A stretch of DNA of 64,000 nt from Candidatus Bipolaricaulota bacterium (lineage in GTDB: Bacteria; Bipolaricaulota; Bipolaricaulia; RBG-16-55-9; DRXL01): NCBI GenBank assembly GCA_025061735.1, contig JANXAU010000040.1:1-64000 (forward strand), given 5' to 3'. Below, piece after piece: positions 8,011-16,342 of this stretch. The notes below the pieces were generated by a model. The model was not told where the DNA came from and did no database searches. It worked only from the letters and a program-made list of their open reading frames with translations. A program made the translations under genes and the position numbers. Positions within the stretch are counted from its first letter, which is position 1; each line of letters opens with the position of its first letter.

Positions 8011-9048
8011 ATGCTGCGTCGAGCAACGCTCTGGGTGTTGCTCATCGGATGGGTGCTGGCCTTGAGCGGTTCTTTCTCCTTTGCTCAGGCCGGCGAAGGC
8101 TCCAAGCTCGTCGTCTACGTCTATCAGAGCTTTGTAGACTACGGACCGGCCAAGTTTGTCAAGACCGAGTTTGAGAAGCGCTTTTCAGGGGTCGAGGTCG
8201 AGTTTGTGGCCACCGGGCCGAGCCGCGCGATGCTCGCCCGCCTCGTCACCGAATTCCAAGCGGGCCGCACCCCCGCCGATCTCTTCTTGGGCGAGATCAA
8301 CGACGTCCCCAAAGCCAAAAAGTTCGGGCTGTTTGTGCCCCTCAGCGCAGCCGACGTCCCTAACTTAAGAGACGTCCCCCAAGAGCTGCTCTTCGACCCC
8401 GAAAAGACGCTCATCCCCTACGAGCACGGCTACATCACGCTCGTCTACGACAGCGAGAAGCTCAAGCCCGAAGAGCTGCCCAAGACGTTCGCCGATCTCT
8501 TAAAGCCTCAATATCAAAAGAAGCTGATCGTCCAAGATGCGCGCACCTCCAGCGTGGGGTATGCGTTTCTGCTCTGGACGGTCTATAACTACGGCAGCCT
8601 AGGCTACCTTGATTATTGGCGACAGCTCTTGCCAAATATCTTGACGATCCAGCCGGGGTGGAGCGCGGCTTATCGGCTCTTCCGCCAAGGCGAAGCCCCG
8701 ATGGTCGTGAGCTTCTCCACCGACGCCTACTTCAACGCGCGCTACAAGCCCTTGCTGCTCAACGGCCAGGGCTACCGGACGATCTACGGCGCGGGGATCG
8801 TGCGCACGACGGACAACCCTCGGCTCTCGCGGGAGTTTCTGAACTTCTTGCTCTCGCCAGAAGTCCAAGAAAAACTCCCCGACACCGAAGTGATGTTCCC
8901 TGCCAACAGCAAAGCAAGGGTGCCCGAAAAGTTCGCGCAGCTTGCGGTCGTACCCCCCAATCCGGTGATGCTCCCCCTTGAGATGGTCGCCGAGCAGGGG
9001 GATCGCTGGTTGGAGGAGTGGGCCAAGCTGATCGTCACAGGACGGTAA
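8011..9048 (+). CDS. thiB: Thiamine ABC transporter substrate-binding protein
   Basis: This 345-residue periplasmic protein has a signal peptide (about 1-26, ending SFAQA). The body, with VVYVYQSFVDYGPAK, PADLFLGEIND and DAYFNARY segments, matches the TbpA/ThiB family of thiamine and thiamine phosphate binders. It is the first gene of thiB-thiP-thiQ and directly follows the TPP riboswitch, which supports thiamine as ligand. Confidence 0.93.
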   Translation: MLRRATLWVLLIGWVLALSGSFSFAQAGEGSKLVVYVYQSFVDYGPAKFVKTEFEKRFSGVEVEFVATGPSRAMLARLVTEFQAGRTPADLFLGEINDVPKAKKFGLFVPLSAADVPNLRDVPQELLFDPEKTLIPYEHGYITLVYDSEKLKPEELPKTFADLLKPQYQKKLIVQDARTSSVGYAFLLWTVYNYGSLGYLDYWRQLLPNILTIQPGWSAAYRLFRQGEAPMVVSFSTDAYFNARYKPLLLNGQGYRTIYGAGIVRTTDNPRLSREFLNFLLSPEVQEKLPDTEVMFPANSKARVPEKFAQLAVVPPNPVMLPLEMVAEQGDRWLEEWAKLIVTGR

Positions 9049-9051
9049 CGT

Positions 9052-10806
9052 GTGAACTCTGCGACTCCACACCCTCCCCCCGTCCCTCTCCCTAGCCGGG
9101 AGAGGGTGGCCGCAGGCCGAGGGAGGGTGTGGGGTCTCGTCGCCATCGCGCTGCTCTTTCTGATTCTCTTCTTCTATTGGCCCGTGGCGCGCCTGCTGGC
9201 CGAGGGCCTCACCCACAATGGAAAATTCTCGCTCGACTTCATCGTCCAGATTCTCACCGACGCCTACTTTCAGCACGTCATTGGCTTTACGTTCTACCAG
9301 GCCCTCTGGAGCACGCTGGCTTCGATTGCTCTGGGATTGCCGTTGGCGTACATTCTGACGCATTATGACTTCCCCGGCAAGCGCTGGCTGCGGGCTTTCA
9401 CAATCGTGCCCTTCGTCTTGCCCTCGATCACCGTGGCTTTGGGGTTCGCGCTGCTCGTGGGGCGTCGGGGGTATCTCAATCAGCTCTTGATGGGGCTGTT
9501 GGGGCTGAACGAGCCGCCCCTAGCGCTGATGTACTCTCTAGAGGGGATTATCTTAGCGCACGCGTTCTACAACGCGCCGATCATCGTGAGGACGGTGCAC
9601 GCGGCGTGGGAGAAGCTCGACCCGCGCTACGAAGAGAGCGCGCGCGTGCTGGGCGCAGGGCGCCTGGCTGTGTTCAAAGATATTACGCTGCCGATGATCT
9701 TCCCCAGCCTGCTCTCCGGGGCTGCATTAGTATTTATCTTCTGTTTTTTAAGTTTTCCCATTGTGCTCACCATCGGCGGCGGGCGCTTCTCGACCATCGA
9801 AGTCGAGATCTATACGCGAGTGATCACGCTGCTCGATCCCCAACTGCTCAATTACAAACTCGGCGCGGCCCTGGCTCTCCTCGGGCTGGTGATCTCCTTG
9901 GGAATGACCTATCTCTATCTGCGTCTTCAAGGGAGTTTGACGTACTCTACCGAGCTGCTGCGCCCGCGCCCGACGGAGCCACTCTTTGCGAAAGAGAGCC
10001 TTTGGAGACCCAGTCGCTGGCTGATCGGAGGGTATCTGTTCTTGTGCGCGCTGATCTTCTTGGGGCCGATGCTCGCTGTTCTCTTCGATTCGTTCTGGGA
10101 GGAGACGGCTACGGGGGGAGGGTGGACGCTGCGGTGGTATTCGTATATCTTCGCGCCCGATTACGATGCGCTCCTGGGAGACGCGCCGCTGCGGGCCGTG
10201 CTCAACAGCCTCTGGGTAGGGCTGACGGCGGCGCTGTTGGCCCTGGTTCTCGGGCTGATCTTCGCTTATGGAATTGCGCGCGCGCGGTGGCGCGGGCGTC
10301 GCGCGCTCGACACACTGCTGATGGCCCCGCTGGCTACGTCTTCGGTGATCTTGGCGTTTGCGTTCCTGCGAGCGTTTAGCACGCCCCCGTTGATGTTGGT
10401 CGGCTCTACTCTTGTGGTCGTCTTGGTGCACGCGATGATCGTCTTTCCGTTTGTGGTGCGGGTATTGGTGCCGTTGATGGAGGGCTTTGATCAACGTCTG
10501 AGCGAAGCGGCGCGCACGTTGGGAGCGTCGGCGTTCAGGGCGCTGCGCGAGATCGAGCTGCCGTTGCTGGCGCCCGGCGTCCTCGCGGGGGTCGTCTTCG
10601 CGTTCGCCCTCAGCCTTGGGGAGATGAGCGCGACGCTGATGCTCGCCCCGCCGGGGTTTGCGACGATGCCCATCTCCGTCTATCGGTTGGTCAGCCAGCA
10701 GACGTGGGGAGCGCCCAGCGCCATGAGCGTGCTTATGATTTTCTCGTCTTTTTTGGCGTTTTGGTTGCTGGAGCGCGCGGGCGAACGCACTCTGAAGGGG
10801 TTCTGA
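9052..10806 (+). CDS. thiP: Thiamine ABC transporter permease
   Basis: This 584-residue protein has about twelve membrane segments in two homologous halves. Each half has an EAA-type loop, near EESARVLGAGRLAVFKDITLP and LSEAARTLGASAFRALREIELP. This is the fused permease layout of ThiP and is somewhat longer than enteric ThiP. The GTG at 9052 follows the thiB stop by 3 bases. Residues about 5-28 are encoded by a palindromic repeat and read PHPPPVPLPSRERVAAG, unlike a normal permease N terminus. An in-frame GTG at 9127 could be the real start. Confidence 0.93.
   Translation: MNSATPHPPPVPLPSRERVAAGRGRVWGLVAIALLFLILFFYWPVARLLAEGLTHNGKFSLDFIVQILTDAYFQHVIGFTFYQALWSTLASIALGLPLAYILTHYDFPGKRWLRAFTIVPFVLPSITVALGFALLVGRRGYLNQLLMGLLGLNEPPLALMYSLEGIILAHAFYNAPIIVRTVHAAWEKLDPRYEESARVLGAGRLAVFKDITLPMIFPSLLSGAALVFIFCFLSFPIVLTIGGGRFSTIEVEIYTRVITLLDPQLLNYKLGAALALLGLVISLGMTYLYLRLQGSLTYSTELLRPRPTEPLFAKESLWRPSRWLIGGYLFLCALIFLGPMLAVLFDSFWEETATGGGWTLRWYSYIFAPDYDALLGDAPLRAVLNSLWVGLTAALLALVLGLIFAYGIARARWRGRRALDTLLMAPLATSSVILAFAFLRAFSTPPLMLVGSTLVVVLVHAMIVFPFVVRVLVPLMEGFDQRLSEAARTLGASAFRALREIELPLLAPGVLAGVVFAFALSLGEMSATLMLAPPGFATMPISVYRLVSQQTWGAPSAMSVLMIFSSFLAFWLLERAGERTLKGF
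9067..9132 (+). repeat. REP-like nested palindrome inside thiP start
   Basis: An outer pair of 11-base arms (9067-9077 and 9122-9132) encloses an inner perfect 9-base hairpin (9084-9092 and 9098-9106, loop TAGCC). It is rich in CCCTCTCCC and GGGAGAGGG, like dispersed palindromic elements of many bacteria. It is read in frame as the N terminus of ThiP. A related, more degenerate copy is at 44949-45009. Confidence 0.7.
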
Positions 10807-11880
10807 ATGAACTACCTAGAGCTGCGAGAGATCGTCAAGCGATTTGGCGCTGTCTTAGCTTTGGATCGGGTCTCGCTGGAGATCGCCAAGGGCGAGCTGG
10901 TGGCGTTGGTGGGTCCCAGCGGCTGCGGCAAGACGACGCTCTTGAGATTGATCGCGGGCTTAGAGACCCCCGACGCTGGGGATATTCTCTTGGCGGGGCA
11001 GAGCGTGTTGGGAGTTCCCCCAGAGCAGCGCCGCGTGGGGCTGGTCTTTCAGAACTACGCGCTCTTCCCACATATGACGGTTTGGCAGAACGTCGCTTAT
11101 GGGCTGAAGTTTAGAAGGGGAGAGGGACTAGGGGTGAGTGCCTTGCTCGAACTCGTCGGGCTGACCGGGCTTGAAGATCGCAAGCCCGCCGAGCTCTCTG
11201 CGGGGCAGCAGCAGAGGGTCGCGCTAGCGCGCGCCCTCGCCCCCAACCCCCACATTCTCTTGCTCGACGAGCCGCTCAGCGCCCTCGACGCCCAACTGCG
11301 CCAACGCTTGAGAACTGAAATTAAGAGAATCCAACGAACTCTTAAGATCACGACGATCTACGTGACCCACGACCAAGAAGAAGCCCTCGCCATCGCCGAC
11401 CGCGTCGCCGTGATGCAGACGGCTCGCCTTGAGCACGTGGGCACCCCGTGGGAAGTCTATCAGCATCCCAAAACGGAGTTCGTCGCGCGGTTCATCGGGC
11501 GCGGCAATCTCGTCACCGCGCGCGTCGTTTCTGAAGATCCTCAGCGCCTCTTGCTCAAAATCGGGAATGCTTCGGTCTGGGCCAAGCGCACAACGCCGCT
11601 GGCGCATACAACCGTAAGAGCGCTCATCCGACCGGAGCGCATTCGCTTCGGTTCTTCTACAGAAAACAAGCTCTGCGGGCGCATCGTGGGGCGGGAGTTC
11701 ACCGGCGACCGCCTCTGGGTGCACCTGCAGACCGAATCCCATCTCTGGGTCGTCCAAGCCGATCTCTCCCACAATCCTCAAGAGGGCACCGAGGTAGAGT
11801 TCGGCTTCAACAGCGAGGACGTCTACGTTCTCCCCGACTCAGCCACCGCCGAGCCAGCTCTAGATCAGCCGACGTCGTGA
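10807..11880 (+). CDS. thiQ: Thiamine ABC transporter ATPase
   Basis: This 357-residue protein has Walker A GPSGCGKTT, signature LSAGQQQRVALARAL, Walker B ILLLDEPLSALD and the switch THDQEEAL. A C-terminal regulatory TOBE-like domain follows from about residue 240. It is longer than enteric ThiQ and resembles the PotA/CysA subfamily, but gene order and the riboswitch identify it as the thiamine importer ATPase. Its ATG directly follows the thiP stop. Its 3' end overlaps the convergent ispD by 74 bases. Confidence 0.92.
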   Translation: MNYLELREIVKRFGAVLALDRVSLEIAKGELVALVGPSGCGKTTLLRLIAGLETPDAGDILLAGQSVLGVPPEQRRVGLVFQNYALFPHMTVWQNVAYGLKFRRGEGLGVSALLELVGLTGLEDRKPAELSAGQQQRVALARALAPNPHILLLDEPLSALDAQLRQRLRTEIKRIQRTLKITTIYVTHDQEEALAIADRVAVMQTARLEHVGTPWEVYQHPKTEFVARFIGRGNLVTARVVSEDPQRLLLKIGNASVWAKRTTPLAHTTVRALIRPERIRFGSSTENKLCGRIVGREFTGDRLWVHLQTESHLWVVQADLSHNPQEGTEVEFGFNSEDVYVLPDSATAEPALDQPTS

Positions 11881-12505
11881 TCTTGAGATTGAACTCGTCG
11901 CCGGGGACGATCTTCGCCTGCACCCCCAGCAGTGCCAGCACCGCGCCCGACTCGTCGGTAAAATAGCGCCTCTCCGCGCACGCCCGTTGCAACGCCCTCA
12001 AGATCAACTCCCGGCGAAACCCCTGAGGCGTCTGGACGCGCACCAATTCTATCCGATCTACGTTCTCGACGATCTGGCCTTCGCGCACGCGCTTGAGGCT
12101 GTCGGTGACGGGCAACGCTGGAACAGCAGCACCGTGACGGAGGGTCGCCTCTAGGACCCGCTCTATCAGCTCTGGAGAGACGAGGGGTCTAGCCGCGTCG
12201 TGAACGAGCACGTACTCTTCATGAGCAGCCCGCACGCCCGCGAGCGCCGAGTCTTGGCGGTGCTCCCCCCCATAGACCAGCTCGACGCGCTTGGACGTCT
12301 CCTCAACGCAACGCTCACAGCGTTCTCGGTCGTCCCGATGGAGGACGACGACGATCTGAGCGATCTGATCGCACTCGGAGAATCTCTCTAGAGAGTAGCA
12401 CAGCAACGGTTTGCCACAGAGTTCTATGTACGCTTTGGGGACTTGGGTGTGTAAGCGCGTTCCGCGCCCTGCCGCCAGCAGCACCGCGCTGAAGCGCGCG
12501 CTCAC
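11807..12505 (-). CDS. ispD: 2-C-methyl-D-erythritol 4-phosphate cytidylyltransferase
   Basis: This enzyme makes CDP-methylerythritol in the MEP isoprenoid pathway. Motifs are AAGRGTRL near the N terminus (CTP binding), LVHDAARPL in the middle, VTDSLKRV and QTPQGFRRELI. At about 232 residues it has family length. The GTG at 12505 was chosen: it makes a GTGA overlap with the upstream PIN/TRAM gene and has GGAGG just before it; a GTG at 12517 is possible but has no well-spaced ribosome site. It ends inside thiQ, antisense to it. Confidence 0.93.
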   Translation of the reverse strand: MSARFSAVLLAAGRGTRLHTQVPKAYIELCGKPLLCYSLERFSECDQIAQIVVVLHRDDRERCERCVEETSKRVELVYGGEHRQDSALAGVRAAHEEYVLVHDAARPLVSPELIERVLEATLRHGAAVPALPVTDSLKRVREGQIVENVDRIELVRVQTPQGFRRELILRALQRACAERRYFTDESGAVLALLGVQAKIVPGDEFNLKITTSADLELARRWLSRGERRRPRC

Positions 12506-13560
12506 GAGGCCTCCCACTTCTCCTTGGGCACTTCGACCTTGGGCCGCACAAACAGCATCTTGCCCGCCTCGGTCTGCAAGCTCGAATGCACCACCGCGCG
12601 GATCTTGCGCCCGATAAAGCGGCGCCCGTTCTCCACGACCACCATCGTGCCGTCGTCGAGATAACCGATCCCTTGGCCGATCTCCTCGCCCTTGTCGATC
12701 ACCTCGACCTCGAGTTCTTCGCCGGGGATGAACTTGGGCTTCACGGCATTAGCGACTTCGTTGATATTTAAGACAGCAACGCCCTCGACTTTGGCAACTT
12801 TATTGAGATTATAATCGGTCGTGATGATCTTGGCGTTCAATTCTTTCGCTAGCTGAATGAGCTTGCGGTCTACATCGGTCAGGCCTGCATAGTCTTTGTC
12901 TATCGTCTCGACGTTGAGATCGGGGTTGCGTCGCAACTCGCCCAGAATATCAAGCCCGCGACGCCCCTTGCGCCGGCGCAGATTGTCCGCAGAGTCGGCG
13001 ATCGCGTGCAGCTCGCTCAGGATAAACTGGGGAATGAGGATCTTGCCCTCGATGACCCCCGTCTTGGCCAGATCCCCAATCCGTCCATCGATGATGACGC
13101 TCGTGTCGAGCAGCTTAATCGGAGGCTGCTGCACCGGCGCCTCGCCGACGCCTCGCACTTGTTCCCATAGATTCGTCGCGCGATAGCCCACCAAAAATCC
13201 CGAGAACCCCAGGGCGACGACCACCATCCCCTGCAGGGCACGCCAGATCGGCCCCGACGGGAAGAGCAGCTCCACCGCCCAGGCCAACAGCCCCCCTAAG
13301 AGCGCTCCTCCCAGCCCCATCGCCAAGCCCTGCACGAGCAGGCGCACCCCGTTCTCCTTAGCCACCTGACGCTCCAGCCACAGCGCCAGGCTGTGCAAGA
13401 AGAACGCAAACGCAAACCCACTCAAGCCCCCTAGCACGGCTTGGGCTTCCCACGACCGCAGGCCGCTCAGCGGCGGTGGCAACGGCGGCACCCAGTCGGC
13501 CGTCAGCCCCAGCGCCACCCCGGCCAACGTCGCCATCAGATAGCCGAAGATCTTCCCCAT
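12502..13560 (-). CDS. Membrane PIN/TRAM-domain protein, YacL-like
   Basis: This 352-residue protein has about four membrane segments in residues 1-130. A PIN nuclease-like domain follows, starting LLDTSVIIDGR (Asp152), and then a TRAM domain at about 285-345 with KGEEIGQGIGYLDDGTMVV. This is the YacL family of Firmicutes and Thermus-type bacteria, commonly next to ispD as here. The acidic PIN residues look retained, so it may be a membrane-bound RNase, though its target is unknown. Confidence 0.9.
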   Translation of the reverse strand: MGKIFGYLMATLAGVALGLTADWVPPLPPPLSGLRSWEAQAVLGGLSGFAFAFFLHSLALWLERQVAKENGVRLLVQGLAMGLGGALLGGLLAWAVELLFPSGPIWRALQGMVVVALGFSGFLVGYRATNLWEQVRGVGEAPVQQPPIKLLDTSVIIDGRIGDLAKTGVIEGKILIPQFILSELHAIADSADNLRRRKGRRGLDILGELRRNPDLNVETIDKDYAGLTDVDRKLIQLAKELNAKIITTDYNLNKVAKVEGVAVLNINEVANAVKPKFIPGEELEVEVIDKGEEIGQGIGYLDDGTMVVVENGRRFIGRKIRAVVHSSLQTEAGKMLFVRPKVEVPKEKWEAS

Positions 13561-13582
13561 GATCGTCTAATTCCCCCGCTTG

Positions 13583-13611
13583 AGTATATCAAGAAGCGCA
13601 CTTCCTACCAA
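13583..13611 (-). promoter_or_regulatory. Promoter of the YacL-like gene and ispD
   Basis: On the minus strand TTGGTA (13606-13611) and TATACT (13583-13588) are 17 bases apart. The -10 lies 22 bases before the ATG at 13560. Confidence 0.6.
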
Positions 13612-13618
13612 GCCCCTC

Positions 13619-13648
13619 TTGACTTCGAGCCGAGCTCTCGGCTATTTT
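13619..13648 (+). promoter_or_regulatory. Promoter of prmC
   Basis: TTGACT at 13619-13624 and TATTTT at 13643-13648 are 18 bases apart. A GAGGGAG ribosome site follows before the ATG at 13675. It diverges from the YacL promoter. Confidence 0.5.
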
Positions 13649-13674
13649 ATTAGAAGAGTGGTGAGAGGGAGTCT

Positions 13675-14520
13675 ATGACCGTTCGACACGCCCTAGAGGG
13701 TCTCACGGAGTACCTTCGTGGGGCCAAGGTCGCCTCGGCGCGTCTGGAAGCAGAGATGCTCTTGGCTCATGCGCTGGGGCTGGATCGCTTGGATCTCTAT
13801 CTGCGGCCGGAGCGCGCCCTCACCGAAGAGCAGCATCGGCGCGTGCGTGCGCTGGCGCAGCGGCGCGCTCAGGGCGAGCCGCTCCAGTACCTTCTAGGAT
13901 CGGTTCTGTTCTATAACGTCAAGCTGAGGCTCTCGCCCGCGGTGCTCATCCCTCGCCCCGAGACCGAAGAATTAGTAGAACTCATCGTCAAAGACTTTCT
14001 TGGCGCTCCTCCCCAGCGCGTGCTCGATCTGGGCACCGGCTCTGGAGCGATCGCCATCGCGCTGGCCAAAGCGTGGCCCCAAACTCAGATCGTCGCTGCG
14101 GATATCTCGAACGAGGCGCTGGCCATCGCCGAACAGAACGCCCTCTCAAACGGCGTCCAGACGCAGATTCTCTTCGTGCGCTCGGACTGGTACAGCGCGC
14201 TGACAGGCTCGTTCGATCTGATCGTCTCCAATCCTCCCTATCTGCGCAGCGGCGCGCTCGATTCTGTACAACGGGAGGTGCGATGCGAGCCGCGCCTCGC
14301 GCTCGACGGCGGCCCCGATGGCCTAGACGCCATTACACGTATTATCAGAGGCTCTGTGCATTTTCTTGCTCCCCACGGGCGGCTCTACTTGGAGATAGAC
14401 GCCGACCAAGGGGAGCGCGTGCGCCGGCTGCTGCTCGCTACGCAGATCTTCGCGCGCGCCGAGATTCTGCAAGACAGCAGCGGGCGAGCGCGCTTCGCCC
14501 GCGCGGTGCGTTCGGCCTAG
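13675..14520 (+). CDS. prmC: Release factor glutamine methyltransferase
   Basis: This 281-residue enzyme methylates the glutamine of the GGQ motif of peptide release factors. It has the PrmC N-terminal helical domain, IPRPETEELVE at the domain boundary, SAM motif VLDLGTGSGAIAIALA, and the catalytic SNPPYLRS near residue 190. Length is normal. It stands two bases before the ftsE-like gene rather than after prfA, its usual partner. Confidence 0.94.
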   Translation: MTVRHALEGLTEYLRGAKVASARLEAEMLLAHALGLDRLDLYLRPERALTEEQHRRVRALAQRRAQGEPLQYLLGSVLFYNVKLRLSPAVLIPRPETEELVELIVKDFLGAPPQRVLDLGTGSGAIAIALAKAWPQTQIVAADISNEALAIAEQNALSNGVQTQILFVRSDWYSALTGSFDLIVSNPPYLRSGALDSVQREVRCEPRLALDGGPDGLDAITRIIRGSVHFLAPHGRLYLEIDADQGERVRRLLLATQIFARAEILQDSSGRARFARAVRSA

Positions 14521-14522
14521 CT

Positions 14523-15212
14523 ATGCTCGTGCAAGTGTCGGAGCTGCGCTTTACCACGCCGCAGGGGCAGACGGTGTTGGAAGACGTCCATCTGCGGGTG
14601 GAGCACGGGGAATGGGTCTGCGTGGTGGGGCCGCCTGGCGCGGGCAAGAGCTTGCTGCTGAAGCTCTTGGTGCGGGAGTGCGAGCCGCAGCGCGGCCAGA
14701 TCTTGGTGGACGACAAGAACATCACGCGCTTGAGGCCAAATCGCCTAGGGGAGCTGCGGCGGCGCTTGGGGATCGTCCCCCAAGACCCTACGCCCCTCCA
14801 GCGCACGGTTTTTGATGCGCTGGTCTTCAAGCTGCGCGTTCTGGGCTTTGCCCCAGACGAAGCCGAAGAGCGCGCCGACAACGTTCTAAAGCTTCTGCAG
14901 CTTGTCAGCGACGAAGACAATGACCGTCTCATCAGCGAACTCGACGCTCCGCAACAGAAGCTCTGTTTTCTGGCCCTGGCCGTCTGTCACGATCCCGTGC
15001 TCTTGCTGTTCGACGAGCCGTTTGAGGGTCTCTCCGAAGATGGCGCTCAGCGGGTGCTCGACGGTCTGACGCGGCTGTACGAGGGCAAGCGCCTGGCGAT
15101 CTTGATGGCCACGCGCTGTCTCTCGTGGGCTCAGAGGAGCCGAGCGCGTCTGGTCTATCTCTCTAACGGGCGGGTGCAGGATCGTCCGCCGGCCTGCTGT
15201 GAGGTGACCTAG
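14523..15212 (+). CDS. ftsE: FtsE-like ABC ATPase with degenerate signature
   Basis: This 229-residue ATPase has Walker A GPPGAGKS near residue 37, a Q-loop VPQDP, and Walker B LLLFDEPFEGLS. The ABC signature, normally LSGGQ, reads LDAPQ, so cooperative ATP hydrolysis may be altered. It is paired with a four-segment FtsX-like membrane protein two bases downstream, the FtsEX arrangement that controls cell-wall hydrolases at division. The symbol is used by position and pairing; sequence divergence leaves another FtsEX-type role possible. Confidence 0.72.
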   Translation: MLVQVSELRFTTPQGQTVLEDVHLRVEHGEWVCVVGPPGAGKSLLLKLLVRECEPQRGQILVDDKNITRLRPNRLGELRRRLGIVPQDPTPLQRTVFDALVFKLRVLGFAPDEAEERADNVLKLLQLVSDEDNDRLISELDAPQQKLCFLALAVCHDPVLLLFDEPFEGLSEDGAQRVLDGLTRLYEGKRLAILMATRCLSWAQRSRARLVYLSNGRVQDRPPACCEVT

Positions 15213-15214
15213 GG

Positions 15215-15958
15215 ATGGGCTTTCTGCTGCAGGAGCTGGCGCGGGCGACGTTCACGGCGGTGCCTGGGCGCGCGCTGATCGCGTTGGCCTTGGGGGCGCT
15301 GCTGCTGGCGACAGCGGGGCTGGCGGCCTTGGCGGCTCGCGACGAGAGCGGTGGGCGGCTGATGGTGCTCTTTGAGCCGGGGATCTCCAACGAACAGATC
15401 AACGCGATCTACCGTCAGGTGCGGGAGTGGGAGAGCCTATCGGAGGTGCGGTACGTGGAGGGGGGATTGGGGAGAGCGCTGAGCGTGGTGGTGCGTCGGT
15501 GGAGCGAACGAGCGCAGGTTGAAGAGGCGCTGCGGGCCTTGGCGGGAGTAGCGAAGGTAGAATCAGGGCGTCGGAGCGCTCTGGGTATGATGCTGCTCCC
15601 GTGGGGCGGGGTGGTCTTTGCGGGGCTAGGGATGATGTTCGGCGCTTTGGCTCTGATGGTGTTGGTGGGGGTGCGGCGGGCGTGGCGGGGGGAGTTGGAG
15701 ATCCTTTCGCTATCGGGGGTTTCGATGGGGATGGTACGAGGGGCGTTGATGGTGTGGGGGATGGGGTGGGGGGGAGGGAGTGCTTTGGTGGGGTTGTTGC
15801 TCTTGGGGGTGGTGCGGGCGTGGGGGCAGGCGTCGGGTTGGCTTCCGGAGTTTGAGCAGTCTGGTGCTCTGCGCTACGCGGCCTTGGTGATGGTGGGGTT
15901 GGGGGGATTGAGCGGGGGACTGGCGGGGGGAATTGGCGCGCTTACCCTCAGGCGCTAG
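15215..15958 (+). CDS. ftsX: FtsX-like membrane protein
   Basis: This 247-residue protein has one N-terminal membrane segment (about 18-42), an extracytoplasmic domain of about 90 residues with RYVEGGLG, and three C-terminal segments. That is the FtsX topology. The coding strand of the second half is strikingly rich in G, with runs that could fold as a quadruplex. It ends 4 bases inside the convergent membrane-protein gene. Confidence 0.75.
   Translation: MGFLLQELARATFTAVPGRALIALALGALLLATAGLAALAARDESGGRLMVLFEPGISNEQINAIYRQVREWESLSEVRYVEGGLGRALSVVVRRWSERAQVEEALRALAGVAKVESGRRSALGMMLLPWGGVVFAGLGMMFGALALMVLVGVRRAWRGELEILSLSGVSMGMVRGALMVWGMGWGGGSALVGLLLLGVVRAWGQASGWLPEFEQSGALRYAALVMVGLGGLSGGLAGGIGALTLRR
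15756..15778 (+). other. Potential G-quadruplex within ftsX
   Basis: Four guanine runs of 5, 4, 7 and 3 bases are separated by loops of 2, 1 and 1 bases on the coding strand. This meets the standard quadruplex pattern and would also be present in the mRNA. It lies in the stretch coding for Gly/Trp/Met-rich membrane sequence. Confidence 0.5.
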
Positions 15959-16338
15959 GCTCTCAGAAGAGCGTGCAAAAGGGTGCTGACGATGCTGATG
16001 ATCAAGGCTCCCAGCAAGGCCCACCAGAAGTTCTCCACAACAAAGTAATTAGGCAAGAGCCAGGCGGTGAGCCAGAGCATCGCGGCGTTGATGACGATCA
16101 AGAACAGTCCAAACGTAATGAGCGTGGCGGGCAGCGTTAAGAAGATAATGACAGGGCGCAAGAGGGCGTTGAGCAGGCCTAAGACCAAGCCTGTCAAGAT
16201 GAGCGCGGCGAGCTGGTCGTTGAAAGTGGCGCCGAGGGCGTGGATGCCGGGGAGCAGCCACGCCGTCACGGCAACCGCGATCGTCGAGACGACCCAGCGG
16301 ATGAGAAAGCGCACCAGAAGTCCGTCGCTCTGAGCCAT
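15955..16338 (-). CDS. Phage-holin-superfamily IV (YvlD-like) membrane protein
   Basis: This 127-residue protein has about four membrane segments and the typical pattern of the YvlD/holin-IV family: an N-terminal RWVVSTIAVAVTAWLLPGI and a middle NALLRPVIIFLTLPATLITFG. Such proteins are chromosomal membrane proteins of unknown function despite the name. No phage genes surround it. It is followed upstream by bcp on the same strand after 4 bases, so the two may be co-transcribed. Confidence 0.85.
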   Translation of the reverse strand: MAQSDGLLVRFLIRWVVSTIAVAVTAWLLPGIHALGATFNDQLAALILTGLVLGLLNALLRPVIIFLTLPATLITFGLFLIVINAAMLWLTAWLLPNYFVVENFWWALLGALIISIVSTLLHALLRA

Positions 16339-16342
16339 AAAA

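Noticed and set aside
7857-8045. A 62-codon minus-strand frame opposite the TPP riboswitch
   Set aside because: It is the reverse complement of the riboswitch and thiB start, with no family likeness.
9748-10494. A 248-codon minus-strand frame inside thiP
   Set aside because: Low-complexity His/Arg/Gln composition typical of antisense shadow; thiP is clearly the coding strand.
14073-14522. A long frame extending upstream of the ftsE-like gene, making a 379-residue protein
   Set aside because: The extra 150 residues are Arg/Ala-rich and lie out of frame inside prmC; the ABC domain begins at the ATG at 14523 right after the prmC stop.
15955-16338. Holin-like protein as a sign of prophage
   Set aside because: No phage gene is near, and this family is a common chromosomal membrane protein.
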